Shown here in pieces: positions 17,514 to 26,932 of a stretch of 64,000 nucleotides of DNA (its first letter is position 1; each line of letters starts with the position of its first letter). The position numbers and the translations under genes are program-made. The notes below the pieces were generated by a model. That model ran no database searches. It was given only the letters and a program-made list of their open reading frames with translations, and had not been told where the DNA came from. Origin of the DNA: JBBSAT01 sp044223665 (GTDB lineage: Bacteria; Myxococcota_A; Polyangia; Polyangiales; Sandaracinaceae). The stretch covers positions 62,001 through 126,000 of the forward strand of contig JBGALT010000003.1 in the NCBI GenBank assembly GCA_044223665.1, given 5' to 3'.

Positions 17514-19133
17514 ATGAAGGTGAGCGCGGTGCAGCAAGCGACGGAGCGCAGGGCGCTGGTGATCGGCTCGGGGATCGGCGGGCTCTCGCTCGCGATCCGT
17601 CTCTCGTCGATGGGCTTCCGGACGACGGTGCTCGAGAAGCTCGACGGCCCGGGCGGGCGCGCTTACGTGCGCGAGCGCAACGGGTTCGTCTTCGACATGG
17701 GGCCGACGGTGCTCACGGTGCCGCACTTCCTCGAGGAGCTCTTCTCGCTCGAGGTGGGGCGCGCGTCGCTCGACGGTCCCGACTTTCCGCCGCACGTGCG
17801 CGCCGCGACGCGCGGCTACGGCCCGGCTACCCGGCGCTACGTGGACCTCGTCCCGATCGAGCCGTTCTACCGGATCTACTTCGCGGACGGCCGCTTCTTC
17901 GACTACGACGGGGACCCCGAGCGCACGCGCGCACAGATCCGCAGGCTCGCCCCCCAGGACCTCGAGGGCTACGAGCGATTCCACGAGGCGGCGGGCGCCA
18001 TCTTCGAGCGCGGGTTCCTCGAGCTCGGCTACACGCACTTCGACTCGCCGGCGGCGATGCTGCGCGTGATGCCGGACCTCGTGCGTCTCGACGCGCTGCG
18101 GCCGCTCTTCGACTTCGTCGCACGCTACTTCCGGTCCGACGAGATGCGCGCGGTGTTCTCGTTCGAGCCCCTCCTGATCGGGGGAAACCCGCTCGCGGTG
18201 CCGGCCATCTACACGATGATCCACTTCGTCGAGAAGACGTGGGGCGTGCACTTCGCGCGGGGCGGCACGGGCGCGCTCGTGCGCGCGATGGTGAAGAAGC
18301 TCGAGGAGCTCGGGGGCGACATCCGCTACGAGAGCGAGGTGCGGCGCATCGAGGTCGAGGGCTCACGACCCGGCCGCCGCGTGGTGCGAGGCGTGACGCT
18401 CGCGAGCGGCGAGCGCATCGAGGCAGACCTCGTCGCATCGAACGCCGACTACGTGCACACGTACGGCACCCTGCTCGCTTCCGACAAGCGCGTCCTGCAC
18501 GCCGACACGCGCCTCGCCCTCGCGCGCGCGAGCATGTCGGTCGTCGTCGTCTATTTCGGGTTCCGGCAGGACGGCTACCCGCCGCTCGATCTGCGGCACC
18601 ACAACATCGTGCTCGGGCCGCGCTACGAGGAGCTGCTCCGGGACATCTTCGACCGGCGCATCTCACCGCCCGACTTCTCGCAGTACCTTCACGTGCCGAC
18701 GCTCACCGATCCGAGCCTCGCGCCGCCCGGGCACCACACGGCGTACACGCTGGTGCCGGTGCCCAACCTCGCGGCCGAGATCGACTGGGATCGCGAGGGG
18801 CCGGCGATCGTGGAGCGCGCGCTCGAGGACATCGAGCGTCGTGGGCTCATCCCGGACCTGCGGGCACGCGTCGTCGAGAAGAGCTTCGTCGACCCGCGCT
18901 ACTTCGAGAAGGCGCTGCACACCCATCTCGGGAGCGGCTTCGGTCTCGAGCCGGTGCTGCGCCAGACGGCCTGGATGCGTCCGCATCTGCGCAGCGAGGA
19001 CGTCGAGGGTCTCTACTGCGTCGGGCAGAGCTACCAGCCCGGCGGCGGAACCCCGAGCGTCATGATGTCGGCGAAGATGGCGGCGCGGGCCGTCGCCGAC
19101 GACTACCGCGTGGCGCGGCACGTGCGGGCATGA
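17514..19133 (+). CDS. crtI: CrtI-type phytoene desaturase
   Basis: A 539-residue FAD amine-oxidase-fold enzyme: dinucleotide motif VIGSGIGG at 16-23, early FDMGPTVLTVP, and the CrtI C-terminal signature LYCVGQSYQPGGGTPSVMMS. The family desaturates phytoene stepwise toward lycopene. The number of desaturations cannot be told. It stands 12 nt after recF and 70 nt before crtB. A divergent possibility is another carotenoid desaturase or hydratase-related enzyme of the same family. Confidence 0.88.
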   Translation: MKVSAVQQATERRALVIGSGIGGLSLAIRLSSMGFRTTVLEKLDGPGGRAYVRERNGFVFDMGPTVLTVPHFLEELFSLEVGRASLDGPDFPPHVRAATRGYGPATRRYVDLVPIEPFYRIYFADGRFFDYDGDPERTRAQIRRLAPQDLEGYERFHEAAGAIFERGFLELGYTHFDSPAAMLRVMPDLVRLDALRPLFDFVARYFRSDEMRAVFSFEPLLIGGNPLAVPAIYTMIHFVEKTWGVHFARGGTGALVRAMVKKLEELGGDIRYESEVRRIEVEGSRPGRRVVRGVTLASGERIEADLVASNADYVHTYGTLLASDKRVLHADTRLALARASMSVVVVYFGFRQDGYPPLDLRHHNIVLGPRYEELLRDIFDRRISPPDFSQYLHVPTLTDPSLAPPGHHTAYTLVPVPNLAAEIDWDREGPAIVERALEDIERRGLIPDLRARVVEKSFVDPRYFEKALHTHLGSGFGLEPVLRQTAWMRPHLRSEDVEGLYCVGQSYQPGGGTPSVMMSAKMAARAVADDYRVARHVRA

Positions 19134-19203
19134 GCGCGCCGGGCGAGCGCGCGCGCGGGGTCGGGCCGCGCGCGGAGGCCGTCGCGGCCGCGAGAGCGAA
19201 GCG

Positions 19204-20112
19204 ATGAAGGACGCCGCTCGGGAGCGAGACTTCGCGGTCTGTCGCGAGACGCTCGCGCGGGGGAGCAAGAGCTTTCACTTCGCGTGGCGCTTGCTGCCCG
19301 AGCGCCTGCGCGATCCCTTCGCCGCGTTCTACGCGTTCTGTCGCGTCACCGACGACCTCGTCGACGAGAGCGCCGATCCGGCGGCGGGGCTCGCCCGCTG
19401 CGTCGCTCGCACCGACGCCATCTTCGCCGGCCGTCCCGAGGACGAGGCCGTCGATCGCGCGCTCGCGCGCATCGTCCTGGCCCACGGCCTACCGCGCGCG
19501 CCGATCGACGCCCTCCTCGACGGCTACCGCTGGGACGTCGAGGCGCGCCCGATCGAGACGCGCTCCGATCTGCTCGGCTACGCGGTACGTGTGGCGTCGT
19601 CGGTCGGCGTGACGACGAGCTACCTCATGGGAGCACGCGCGCGCGACACGCTCGCTCGTGCCGCCGATCTCGGCGCGGCGATGCAGCTGACGAACGTCGC
19701 ACGCGACGTCGGAGACGATGCCCGCAAGGGGCGCATCTACCTGCCGGCCGCGTGGCTGCGCGAGGAGGGCGTCGACGCACGCGCGCTCCTCGAGAGGCCG
19801 CGCCACACCGATGCCCTCGGTCGCGTCGTGCGCCGCGTGCTCGACGAGGCGGAGCTGCTCTATGCGCGCGCCGAGAGCGGCATCGCCGCGCTTCCCGCCG
19901 ACGCGCGTCCGGCGATCCTCGCCGCCGCCCGCATCTATCAGGAGATCGGCCAGATCGTCCGCGAGAACGGGTACGATGCGGTGACGAGCCGGGCGACGAC
20001 GTCGACGGCTCGCAAGGTGCTCGTGCTCGCGCGCGCGCGGCTCGAGCCCAAGAGAGCAGGCTCGCTCGCCGAGCCCGCGCTTGCCGAGGCCCTGATCCTG
20101 CTCCCCGCGTGA
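19204..20112 (+). CDS. crtB: Phytoene/squalene synthase family, phytoene synthase
   Basis: A 302-residue prenyl-prenyl condensing enzyme joining two geranylgeranyl-PP to phytoene. The two Asp-rich motifs are DDLVD (50-54) and NVARDVGDD near 165. The position between crtI and crtU-like genes favours phytoene over squalene. The upstream 70-bp gap is GC-rich without a clear promoter. Confidence 0.92.
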   Translation: MKDAARERDFAVCRETLARGSKSFHFAWRLLPERLRDPFAAFYAFCRVTDDLVDESADPAAGLARCVARTDAIFAGRPEDEAVDRALARIVLAHGLPRAPIDALLDGYRWDVEARPIETRSDLLGYAVRVASSVGVTTSYLMGARARDTLARAADLGAAMQLTNVARDVGDDARKGRIYLPAAWLREEGVDARALLERPRHTDALGRVVRRVLDEAELLYARAESGIAALPADARPAILAAARIYQEIGQIVRENGYDAVTSRATTSTARKVLVLARARLEPKRAGSLAEPALAEALILLPA

Positions 20113-20121
20113 ACGAGAGAC

Positions 20122-20838
20122 ATGCCCGACCTGAGCGAGAAGAAGCACGAGGTACCCGACGACTTCGACGAGGTCGCGCCGACCTACGACCTGCTCACGG
20201 GGATGAACCCCGGCTACCACCGGCACCTGCGCATGAGCGCCGAGCGCCTGGGGCTGTCCTCGCGATCGGCGCCGCGGATCCTCGATCTCTGCTGCGGGAC
20301 GGGGCTCTCGACCGAGGCGATCCTCGCGGTCTATCCGCGCGCGAAGGTCGTCGGGCTCGATGCCTCGCGCGGCATGTTGGCGGCGGCGAAGAAGAAGGCG
20401 GTGCTGCGCGGCGTGGAGCTGGTCCACGGCAACGCGATGGACCCGCGCGCATCGGGCGTGGCGGGGCCCTTCGACGCGATCCTGATGGCGTACGGGATCC
20501 GCAACGTGCCCGCCATCGACCCTTGTCTCGCGGCGCTCCGTGACCTCTTGGCTCCGGGCGCGACGATCGCGTTCCACGAGTACTCGGTGAGAGACTCGCG
20601 GCGTGCCCGCCTGATCTGGGACGCCGTGTGCTGGGGGATCATCGTTCCAGGCGGTCTCCTCACCGCTCCCAAGAGCGGCATCTATCGCTACCTGCACGCG
20701 AGCGTGCGCGACTTCGACGGCGTGCGTGCGTTCGAGTCCCGGCTCGCGCGCGCGGGCTTCGAAGGCGTGAGGACCGCGCCGATGGACGGCTGGCAGCGGG
20801 GCATCCTCCACACGTTCCTCGCGCGGCGTCCCGGATGA
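20122..20838 (+). CDS. UbiE-like class I SAM methyltransferase
   Basis: A 238-residue methyltransferase with motif I LDLCCGTGLSTEA and a UbiE/COQ5-like start VAPTYDLLTGMNPGYHRH, plus AYGIRNVP as in MenG/UbiE. It is a second UbiE-like gene; menG in the menaquinone operon is separate. Its place inside the carotenoid operon (9 nt after crtB, 4 nt before the crtU-like gene) suggests a carotenoid or other lipid substrate. That is inferred from context only. Confidence 0.75.
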   Translation: MPDLSEKKHEVPDDFDEVAPTYDLLTGMNPGYHRHLRMSAERLGLSSRSAPRILDLCCGTGLSTEAILAVYPRAKVVGLDASRGMLAAAKKKAVLRGVELVHGNAMDPRASGVAGPFDAILMAYGIRNVPAIDPCLAALRDLLAPGATIAFHEYSVRDSRRARLIWDAVCWGIIVPGGLLTAPKSGIYRYLHASVRDFDGVRAFESRLARAGFEGVRTAPMDGWQRGILHTFLARRPG

Positions 20839-20842
20839 TCGG

Positions 20843-22420
20843 ATGACCGGCCGCGCTTCGCTCCCGCCCCCGCCGCCTCCGCGCGGGACGCTCGCCGATC
20901 GGCTCGGCGCCTCGCGTCGCGAGCTCCGCGGAGCGTTTCGCGGAACGCGCGAGCGGGCCGATCGCGGCACGCGCGCCATCGTGGTCGGCGGCGGCATCGC
21001 CGGGATCTCGGCGGCCCTCGTGCTCGCCGAGCGCGGCGTGCGCGTCACGCTCGTCGAGAAGGGCGCGCAGCTCGGCGGGCGCCTCGCCTCGTACCCCGAG
21101 CGCCTGCCCGGCGGCGACACGTTCCAGATGGAGCGCGGCTTCTCGGCGTTCTACCGCCACTACTACAACCTCCGCGCGATCCTCCGCCGCGTCGATCCGG
21201 ATCTCGCGATCCTGCGGCCGCTCGCCGGCTACCCGGTGCTGGGCCCGGACGGCGCCGAGGACAGCTTCGCGAACCTGCCGACGACCGCGCCGCTCAACCT
21301 GATCACGCTCCTGCGACGCACGCCGTTCGTGTCGCTGCGGGATCTGCGCAACGTCGACGCCGAAGCAGTGCGCGCGATGATCGGCTTCGATCCGCAGAAG
21401 GCCTATGCGCGCTTCGACGGCGAGTCGGCGCGGGCGTTCCTCGATCGGCTGAACCTGCCCACGAAGGCGCGCGAGATGCTGTTCCGCGTCTTCTGCCACT
21501 CGGTCTTCCACGGCGAGGAGAGCGTCAGTGCGGCCGAGATGCTCTCGATGCTGCACTTCTATTTTCTCGGCAACCCCGAGGGGATGAGCTTCGACGTGCT
21601 CGAAGAGCCGACGGGCGACGTGCTCTTCGCGCCGCTCGCACGCTTGCTCGGGCGGCTCGGGGTCGAGCTGCGGCTCGGCGAGAGCGCGCTCGAAGTCCTG
21701 CGAGAGCGCGGCGATCGAATCCGCGTGCGGACGACGGGCGGCGAGCTCGAGGGGGAAGGGCTCGTGCTCGCGCCGGAGGTGCGGGGGCTCAAGGCGATCT
21801 ACGACGCGTCGCCGCCACTCGCCGAGGACCCGACGTTCGCGGCCACGATGGAGGCGCTCGCCTCGTGCGCGCCCTACGTCGTGTTCCGGCTCTACTACGG
21901 CTTGCCGACGAACGACGCGCGCCCGGCGTTCGCGTCGATCGCGGGGCATGGCGTGCTCGACTCGATCACGCTCTACGACCGCTTCGAGGGCGAGAGCCGC
22001 CGCTATGCGCTGCGCACCGGCGGCTCGGTCGTTCAGCTTCAGGCCTTCGGGCTCGATGCGGCGCGCGACGACGCCTCGATCCGCGTGGAGCTGAAGTCCA
22101 CGCTCGCGCGGCTCTACCCGGAGCTCGACGGCAGCGAGCCGCTCCACGAGGTCTATCTGCGCGGCGCCGAGGGCCCCTCGTTCGCTCCCGGGACCGGCGC
22201 GACGCGCGCGCGCGTGGCGACGCCGTACGGCAACATCGCCCTCGCCGGTGACCACGTGAAGGTGCCGTTCCCGAGCGCGCTGATGGAGCGCGCGGCGAGC
22301 AGCGGTGTGATGGCCGCCAACGCGCTCCTCGACCGCTGGGACGTGAGGGGCGAGGCGCTCTACACGATCCCGCCGCGCGGCTTCATCGCGAGCCTGGGCG
22401 CACGCTGGCCGACCGGCTGA
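20843..22420 (+). CDS. crtU: CrtU-like carotenoid aromatic-ring desaturase/methyltransferase
   Basis: A 525-residue FAD-dependent oxidoreductase with a Rossmann motif VVGGGIAG at 47-54, the segment MERGFSAFYRHYYNL (96-110), and AEMLSMLHFYFLGNPEGMSF. These resemble isorenieratene-synthase (CrtU/CruE) proteins that turn beta-rings of carotenoids into aromatic rings. A Pro-rich N-terminus precedes the domain; no Rieske domain is fused. A lycopene cyclase, needed to make the ring, is not in the window. An alternative is a different carotenoid-modifying oxidase of the same family. Confidence 0.75.
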   Translation: MTGRASLPPPPPPRGTLADRLGASRRELRGAFRGTRERADRGTRAIVVGGGIAGISAALVLAERGVRVTLVEKGAQLGGRLASYPERLPGGDTFQMERGFSAFYRHYYNLRAILRRVDPDLAILRPLAGYPVLGPDGAEDSFANLPTTAPLNLITLLRRTPFVSLRDLRNVDAEAVRAMIGFDPQKAYARFDGESARAFLDRLNLPTKAREMLFRVFCHSVFHGEESVSAAEMLSMLHFYFLGNPEGMSFDVLEEPTGDVLFAPLARLLGRLGVELRLGESALEVLRERGDRIRVRTTGGELEGEGLVLAPEVRGLKAIYDASPPLAEDPTFAATMEALASCAPYVVFRLYYGLPTNDARPAFASIAGHGVLDSITLYDRFEGESRRYALRTGGSVVQLQAFGLDAARDDASIRVELKSTLARLYPELDGSEPLHEVYLRGAEGPSFAPGTGATRARVATPYGNIALAGDHVKVPFPSALMERAASSGVMAANALLDRWDVRGEALYTIPPRGFIASLGARWPTG

Positions 22421-22450
22421 GCGGGGCACGGCGCCGTCACGGCGGTCGCG

Positions 22451-22479
22451 TTGACAGCCCGCGCCCTCGCGCATAGAAA
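22451..22479 (+). promoter_or_regulatory. Sigma-70-type promoter of metK
   Basis: TTGACA (22451-22456), exactly 17 nt, then TAGAAA (22474-22479). The predicted start near 22486 leaves a leader of about 50 nt before the metK ATG at 22534, too short for a typical SAM riboswitch. Confidence 0.7.
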
Positions 22480-22533
22480 CCCGGCCCCGATTTCCTCGTT
22501 TCCAGGTCGGGAACGCACACGAAAGGCTGGCGC

Positions 22534-23787
22534 ATGGGTTATCTCTTCACGTCCGAGTCCGTCACCGAAGGTCATCCGGACAAGGTCTGCGATGCGATCT
22601 CGGACGCCGTCCTCGACGCGATCCTCGAGCAGGATCCGCGTGGCCGTGTGGCGTGCGAGACGATGGTGAAGACGGGCTACGCGATCGTCGCCGGCGAGAT
22701 CACGACGCGCGCGACCTTCGACTACCCGAAGATCATCCGCCAGGCGATCAAGGAGATCGGGTACACGGCCGACACCGGCTTCGACTGGGAGCACTGCGCG
22801 ATCCTCGCCGCCGTCGAGCAGCAGTCGCCCGACATCGCGCAGGGCGTCGACGTCGAGACGAGCCTCAGCAAGGACCAGGGCGCCGGCGATCAGGGCCTCA
22901 TGTTCGGCTTCGCGGTCGACGAGACCAAGGAGCTGATGCCGATGCCGATCCAGCTCGCCCACCGGCTCGCGCAGCGCCTCGCGAAGGTCCGCAAGGACGG
23001 CACGCTCGGCTGGCTCCGCCCCGATGGCAAGACGCAGGTCACGGTCGAGTACGAGAACGACAAGCCGGTTCGTCTCGACGCGATCGTGGTCAGCACGCAG
23101 CACCACCCGGACGTGAAGCAGAAGAAGATCCGCGAGGCGCTGATCGAGGAGGTCATCTACAAGGTCTGTCCGAAGGACATGATCGACAAGAAGACCGCCA
23201 TCTACACGAACCCCACGGGGCGCTTCGTGATCGGCGGGCCGGTCGGTGACGCGGGCCTCACGGGCCGCAAGATCATCGTCGACACCTACGGCGGCATGGG
23301 CCGTCACGGCGGCGGCGCTTTCTCGGGCAAGGACCCGAGCAAGGTCGATCGCTCGGCCGCGTACTTCGCGCGCTACGTCGCGAAGAACGTCGTCGCGAGC
23401 GGCGTGGCCAGCAAGTGCGAGGTGCAGGTCGCGTACGCGATCGGCGTCGCCAAGCCCATGGGCGTCTACGTCTCGACCTTCGGCACCGGCAAGGTCGAGG
23501 ACGGCAAGATCGCGGCGGCCGTGCAGGACATGTTCGACTTCCGGCCGCGCGCGCTGATCGAGACGCTCGATCTGCTCCGCCCGATCTACCGCCCCACCGC
23601 GGCCTACGGCCACTTCGGGCGCAACCCCAGCAAGGAAGACGTGAAGAACGGCTTCACCTGGGAGCGCACCGACCGCGCCGAGGAGCTCCGCGAGCGTCTG
23701 CTCAAGGGCAAGGCGAAGGGCGAGAGCAACGGCCACAAGAACGGCAAGAAGGACAAGAAGAGCCGCGAAGAGTACGCGGACGCCTGA
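22534..23787 (+). CDS. metK: S-adenosylmethionine synthetase
   Basis: A 417-residue enzyme making SAM from ATP and methionine. N-terminal SESVTEGHPDKVCDAISD, central GAGDQGLMFG, and GGGAFSGKDPSKVDRS are the family signatures. A Lys/Gly/Asn-rich tail of about 25 residues (from GKAKGESNGHKNGKKDKK) extends beyond the usual end. It has its own promoter and a terminator hairpin. SAM supply suits the two methyltransferases nearby (21 kb and 31 kb). Confidence 0.97.
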   Translation: MGYLFTSESVTEGHPDKVCDAISDAVLDAILEQDPRGRVACETMVKTGYAIVAGEITTRATFDYPKIIRQAIKEIGYTADTGFDWEHCAILAAVEQQSPDIAQGVDVETSLSKDQGAGDQGLMFGFAVDETKELMPMPIQLAHRLAQRLAKVRKDGTLGWLRPDGKTQVTVEYENDKPVRLDAIVVSTQHHPDVKQKKIREALIEEVIYKVCPKDMIDKKTAIYTNPTGRFVIGGPVGDAGLTGRKIIVDTYGGMGRHGGGAFSGKDPSKVDRSAAYFARYVAKNVVASGVASKCEVQVAYAIGVAKPMGVYVSTFGTGKVEDGKIAAAVQDMFDFRPRALIETLDLLRPIYRPTAAYGHFGRNPSKEDVKNGFTWERTDRAEELRERLLKGKAKGESNGHKNGKKDKKSREEYADA

Positions 23788-23830
23788 CGTCTTCGCCGGT
23801 CCGTCGGCGAGACGCGGTGCATGGACGCGA

Positions 23831-23856
23831 GGGCGGCTCCGGCCGCCCTTTCGCTT
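23831..23856. terminator. Rho-independent terminator after metK
   Basis: Stem GGGCGGC (23831-23837), loop TCCG, stem GCCGCCC (23842-23848), then TTTCGCTTT. It lies 43 nt after the metK stop and just beyond the menE stop on the other strand, so it may serve both. Confidence 0.7.
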
Positions 23857-23860
23857 TCCG

Positions 23861-25228
23861 TCAGGGCGAAGTGGCCGAGGAACGAAGGAGCGGCGCGGCG
23901 AGCTCGGCGGTCCGCGCGCGATCGAGCTTCCCGGTCGCGTTCACGGCCAGCGCGGGCAAGCGAGCGATCGAGCGCGGAAGCTTGAAGCCCGCGAGCACGG
24001 TCCGCAGCGCGCCGACGAGCGCGGCGTCGCTCGGGGCCGCGTCGTCGACGACCAGCGCGGCCGCGACGCGCTGTCCCCACGCGTGGTCGGGCACGCCGAA
24101 CACGCACGCTGCGCGCACGCCCGGTAGCCGCTCGAGCGCGTCCTCGACCTCGCGCGGGTAGACGTTCTCGCCGCCGCTCACGACCAGATCGGTGCGACGC
24201 GCGTGGACGACGAGCGACCCGTCTCGCTCGAGCGTGCCGACGTCGCCGGTGTCGTAGAAGCCATCGGCATCGAAGGGCGAGGGCCCATCGAGCCAGCCCT
24301 CCATGGCTGCCGGCGTGCGCACCCGGATCGTCTCCGAGACGATGCGGATCTCCACGCCCGGGAGGGCGCGGAGGCGCCGCGGGTCGTCGGTCGAGGTCGC
24401 GACCTGGCCCGAGGTCTCGGTGAGGCCGTAGCTCGTGTGGACCGGGATGCCGCGCGCGAGCGCGCGCTCGAGCAGCGCGAGAGGGCAGGCGGCGCCGCCG
24501 ACGAGCGCGACCCGGACGCATCGGGGGAGCGAGAGCTCCGCATCGAGCAGGCGCCCGAGCGTGGTCGGCACGAGCGAGACGTGGGTGACACCGGCCCGCG
24601 CGACGAGCGGCACCCATGCCGAAGGATCGGCCGACCCTTCGTGGACGACGAGCGGCGTCTCGTAGACGAGCGAGCGGACGACCACGCCGAGGCCGCCGAC
24701 GTGCGCGAGGGGCATGGCGAGGAGCCAACGATCGTCGGGGCGCACGCCGAGGTGCTGGGCGCTCGCGCGCGCGGAGGCCTCGAGCGCTCGACGCGAGAGA
24801 AGGGCGAGCTTGGGGGTGCCGGTCGTCCCGGAGGTCGCGAGGATCGCGAGCACCCCTTCGCGCGAAGGCGTCCCGAGCAGAGGAGACGCGGCCCGGGCCG
24901 AAGGCCGAGCCGCGTCGTCCACGAAGGAGCCTCCGTCGAGCACGCGGTCCGGGCGTACGCGATCGAGGACCGCGCTCGTCTCGCGCTCGCTCCAGCGCGG
25001 GTGCAGGAGCACGACGGGGACGCGGGCTTCGATGGCGGCGAGCAGATCGATCACGTGAGCGACGCTCGCCCGACCCACGAGGCCGACGCAGCGGGCGCCC
25101 GTGAGCCCGTGGGCGCGGGTGGCCACCTCGGCCGCGAGCGTGGCCGTCGTCCACGTGCGCTCGGAGGTGACGAGGGCCACGCGATCGGGATCGCGCGACG
25201 CGCGCTCAGCGAGGGAGGCGAGCTGCAC
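23861..25228 (-). CDS. menE: o-Succinylbenzoate-CoA ligase
   Basis: A 455-residue AMP-forming acyl-CoA synthetase. P-loop LATSGTTGTPKLAL, core motif YGLTETSGQ, YDTGDVG, and the C-terminal Lys segment VNATGKLDRART are present. Role: activates o-succinylbenzoate to its CoA ester, from its place at the end of the men operon. GTG at 25228 has a strong RBS (AAGGAG, 8 nt upstream) inside the end of menC, giving a 23-nt overlap. Confidence 0.9.
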   Translation of the reverse strand: MQLASLAERASRDPDRVALVTSERTWTTATLAAEVATRAHGLTGARCVGLVGRASVAHVIDLLAAIEARVPVVLLHPRWSERETSAVLDRVRPDRVLDGGSFVDDAARPSARAASPLLGTPSREGVLAILATSGTTGTPKLALLSRRALEASARASAQHLGVRPDDRWLLAMPLAHVGGLGVVVRSLVYETPLVVHEGSADPSAWVPLVARAGVTHVSLVPTTLGRLLDAELSLPRCVRVALVGGAACPLALLERALARGIPVHTSYGLTETSGQVATSTDDPRRLRALPGVEIRIVSETIRVRTPAAMEGWLDGPSPFDADGFYDTGDVGTLERDGSLVVHARRTDLVVSGGENVYPREVEDALERLPGVRAACVFGVPDHAWGQRVAAALVVDDAAPSDAALVGALRTVLAGFKLPRSIARLPALAVNATGKLDRARTAELAAPLLRSSATSP

Positions 25229-26063
25229 CGGCGAGATCTCCTTCGAGCAAGCTCGACACCGGCGCTCGTGTGGCGGTGAGGCGGTAGCCGTCGATGCCCT
25301 CCCATCGCGCGAGGCCGTGCACGCCGTGCGGATCGAGACGCCGTGCCAGCTCTTCGGCGGCACGCCGCCCGACCTCGCTCTCGAACGCGTGCGAGACGAC
25401 GACGCGTCCGCCCCGCCGATGGCACTCGGCGCCGAGCCGAAGCGTGGCGCGGGCGCCGAGCAGCGTGGGCTTGAGCACGAGCGCGGCGGCGCGCCGGCCG
25501 GCGATCGCGTCGAGCGCACGCGCGTCGTCTTCGAGGACCGACTCGTCGAGCGCGACGGGCACCGCGGTGCCGAGCAAGAGGTCGGCGTCGGGGCAGGGCT
25601 CCTCGATCCACTCGACGCGAGCCCGCGCGAGGGCCTCCCAAGGCACGTCGTGCTCGCTCGCGAAGGCACGATTGGCGTCGACCCGGAGGCGCAGGTCGGC
25701 TCCGAGCGCGCGGAGCTCGTCGAGCACCCGCGCGTCGGCCGCGGTACGGATCTTGAGCTTGAAGGCGCGCGCGCCGCGCGCGAGCGCCGACCGTGCGGCG
25801 TCCAGGGCGCGCGCCGGATGCTCGAGCAGGACCTGCGAGACGACGGTGCCGCTCCCGAAGCGAGCATCGAGCGACCAGCGCGCGAGCTCGAGCGCGGGTG
25901 GCGGCGCCTCGCTGCCCAGCGAGGCCGCGCGCAGCACGTCGTCGTAGCTCTCGCGCGATCGTCCGGGCAGCGGGGTGGCCTCCCCGATCCGGTCCCCACG
26001 GCGCAGGAGGATCCCACGCCGCGCGCGCTCCGCATGCTCGATCGGGACGAGCGTGGTGCTCAT
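25206..26063 (-). CDS. menC: o-Succinylbenzoate synthase (enolase superfamily)
   Basis: A 285-residue enzyme that dehydrates SHCHC to o-succinylbenzoate. The enolase-superfamily pattern is seen: FKLKI lysine, metal-ligand segments LRLRVDANRAF, IEEPCPD and ALDESV, and the second Lys in LVLKPTLLG. It is slightly shorter than many relatives (about 320). It starts at an ATGA overlap with menA. Confidence 0.9.
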   Translation of the reverse strand: MSTTLVPIEHAERARRGILLRRGDRIGEATPLPGRSRESYDDVLRAASLGSEAPPPALELARWSLDARFGSGTVVSQVLLEHPARALDAARSALARGARAFKLKIRTAADARVLDELRALGADLRLRVDANRAFASEHDVPWEALARARVEWIEEPCPDADLLLGTAVPVALDESVLEDDARALDAIAGRRAAALVLKPTLLGARATLRLGAECHRRGGRVVVSHAFESEVGRRAAEELARRLDPHGVHGLARWEGIDGYRLTATRAPVSSLLEGDLAGAARLPR

Positions 26064-26932
26064 GCGAGGGCGATCCCGACGGCGTAGAGCGACCCGAAGG
26101 CGAGGAGCAGGCGCGCGGTCGCGCCGAGGATCTCGTTGAGCGCGGGGCCTTCTCGGTCGAGGAGCGCCCGCCACGCCGAGACGGCGAGCGGCGCGGTGAC
26201 GAGCGGGAGCAGCGGCCACGGCGAGCGCAGGACGGCGGCCGTCGCGAGCGCGCAGCCATACGCCGTGACGAAGAGGACGGCCTGCTCGAGCAGCCCCGCT
26301 CGCTTGCCCAGGCGCACGGCGAGCGTGCGCTTGCCGACACGCGCGTCGGTGAAGCGATCGCGGACGTTGTTCACGACGAGGATCGCGGTGGAGAGCGCAC
26401 CGACGGGGACCGCCGCGAGCCAGGCGAGGCCGTCGAGCGCGCGCGTCTGCACGAAGAACGTGCCGACGACGGCCACGAAGCCGAAGAAGATCATGACGAA
26501 CACGTCCCCCAGGCCGTGGTAGCCGAGAGGGAACGGCCCGCCCGTGTAGGCGATCGCCGCCAGGATCGAGGCGATGCCGATGACCACGACGGGCCAGCCG
26601 GCGAGCCACACGAGGACGGCCCCGAGCGCGGTGGCCAGGCCGAAGCTCGCCCACATCGCGGCGCGCATCGCGCTCGGCGAGACCAGGCCTGCGGCGACCG
26701 CGCGCACGGGGCCGACGCGGTCCGGGCCGTCGGCACCCTTCTCGGCATCGAAGACGTCGTTGGCGTAGTTGGCGCCGATCTGGATCGCGAGGGCGCTCGC
26801 GAGAGCGACGAGCGCGACGCGCACGTCGGCGCCGCCGCGTTGGTGCGCGACGGCCGTTCCGACCAGCACCGGCACGAGGCCTGCCGGCAAGGTCTGTGGG
26901 CGAGCGGCGCGCAAGAGGAGCGCGGCGCTCAT
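26060..26932 (-). CDS. menA: 1,4-Dihydroxy-2-naphthoate polyprenyltransferase
   Basis: A 290-residue UbiA-superfamily membrane enzyme with about eight hydrophobic helices. The Asp-rich prenyl-PP motif is NYANDVFDAEKG near residue 53; the second is NNVRDRFTDARVGK. It attaches the polyprenyl chain to DHNA, releasing CO2. ATGA overlaps join it to menH and menC. Confidence 0.94.
   Translation of the reverse strand: MSAALLLRAARPQTLPAGLVPVLVGTAVAHQRGGADVRVALVALASALAIQIGANYANDVFDAEKGADGPDRVGPVRAVAAGLVSPSAMRAAMWASFGLATALGAVLVWLAGWPVVVIGIASILAAIAYTGGPFPLGYHGLGDVFVMIFFGFVAVVGTFFVQTRALDGLAWLAAVPVGALSTAILVVNNVRDRFTDARVGKRTLAVRLGKRAGLLEQAVLFVTAYGCALATAAVLRSPWPLLPLVTAPLAVSAWRALLDREGPALNEILGATARLLLAFGSLYAVGIALA

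Noticed and set aside
20122..20838. Calling this the menaquinone methyltransferase
   Set aside because: The better candidate, menG at 30811-31518, lies inside the menaquinone operon; this copy sits in the carotenoid operon.
22480..22533. SAM riboswitch before metK
   Set aside because: The leader after the predicted promoter is about 50 nt and shows no recognisable SAM-I or SAM-II core.
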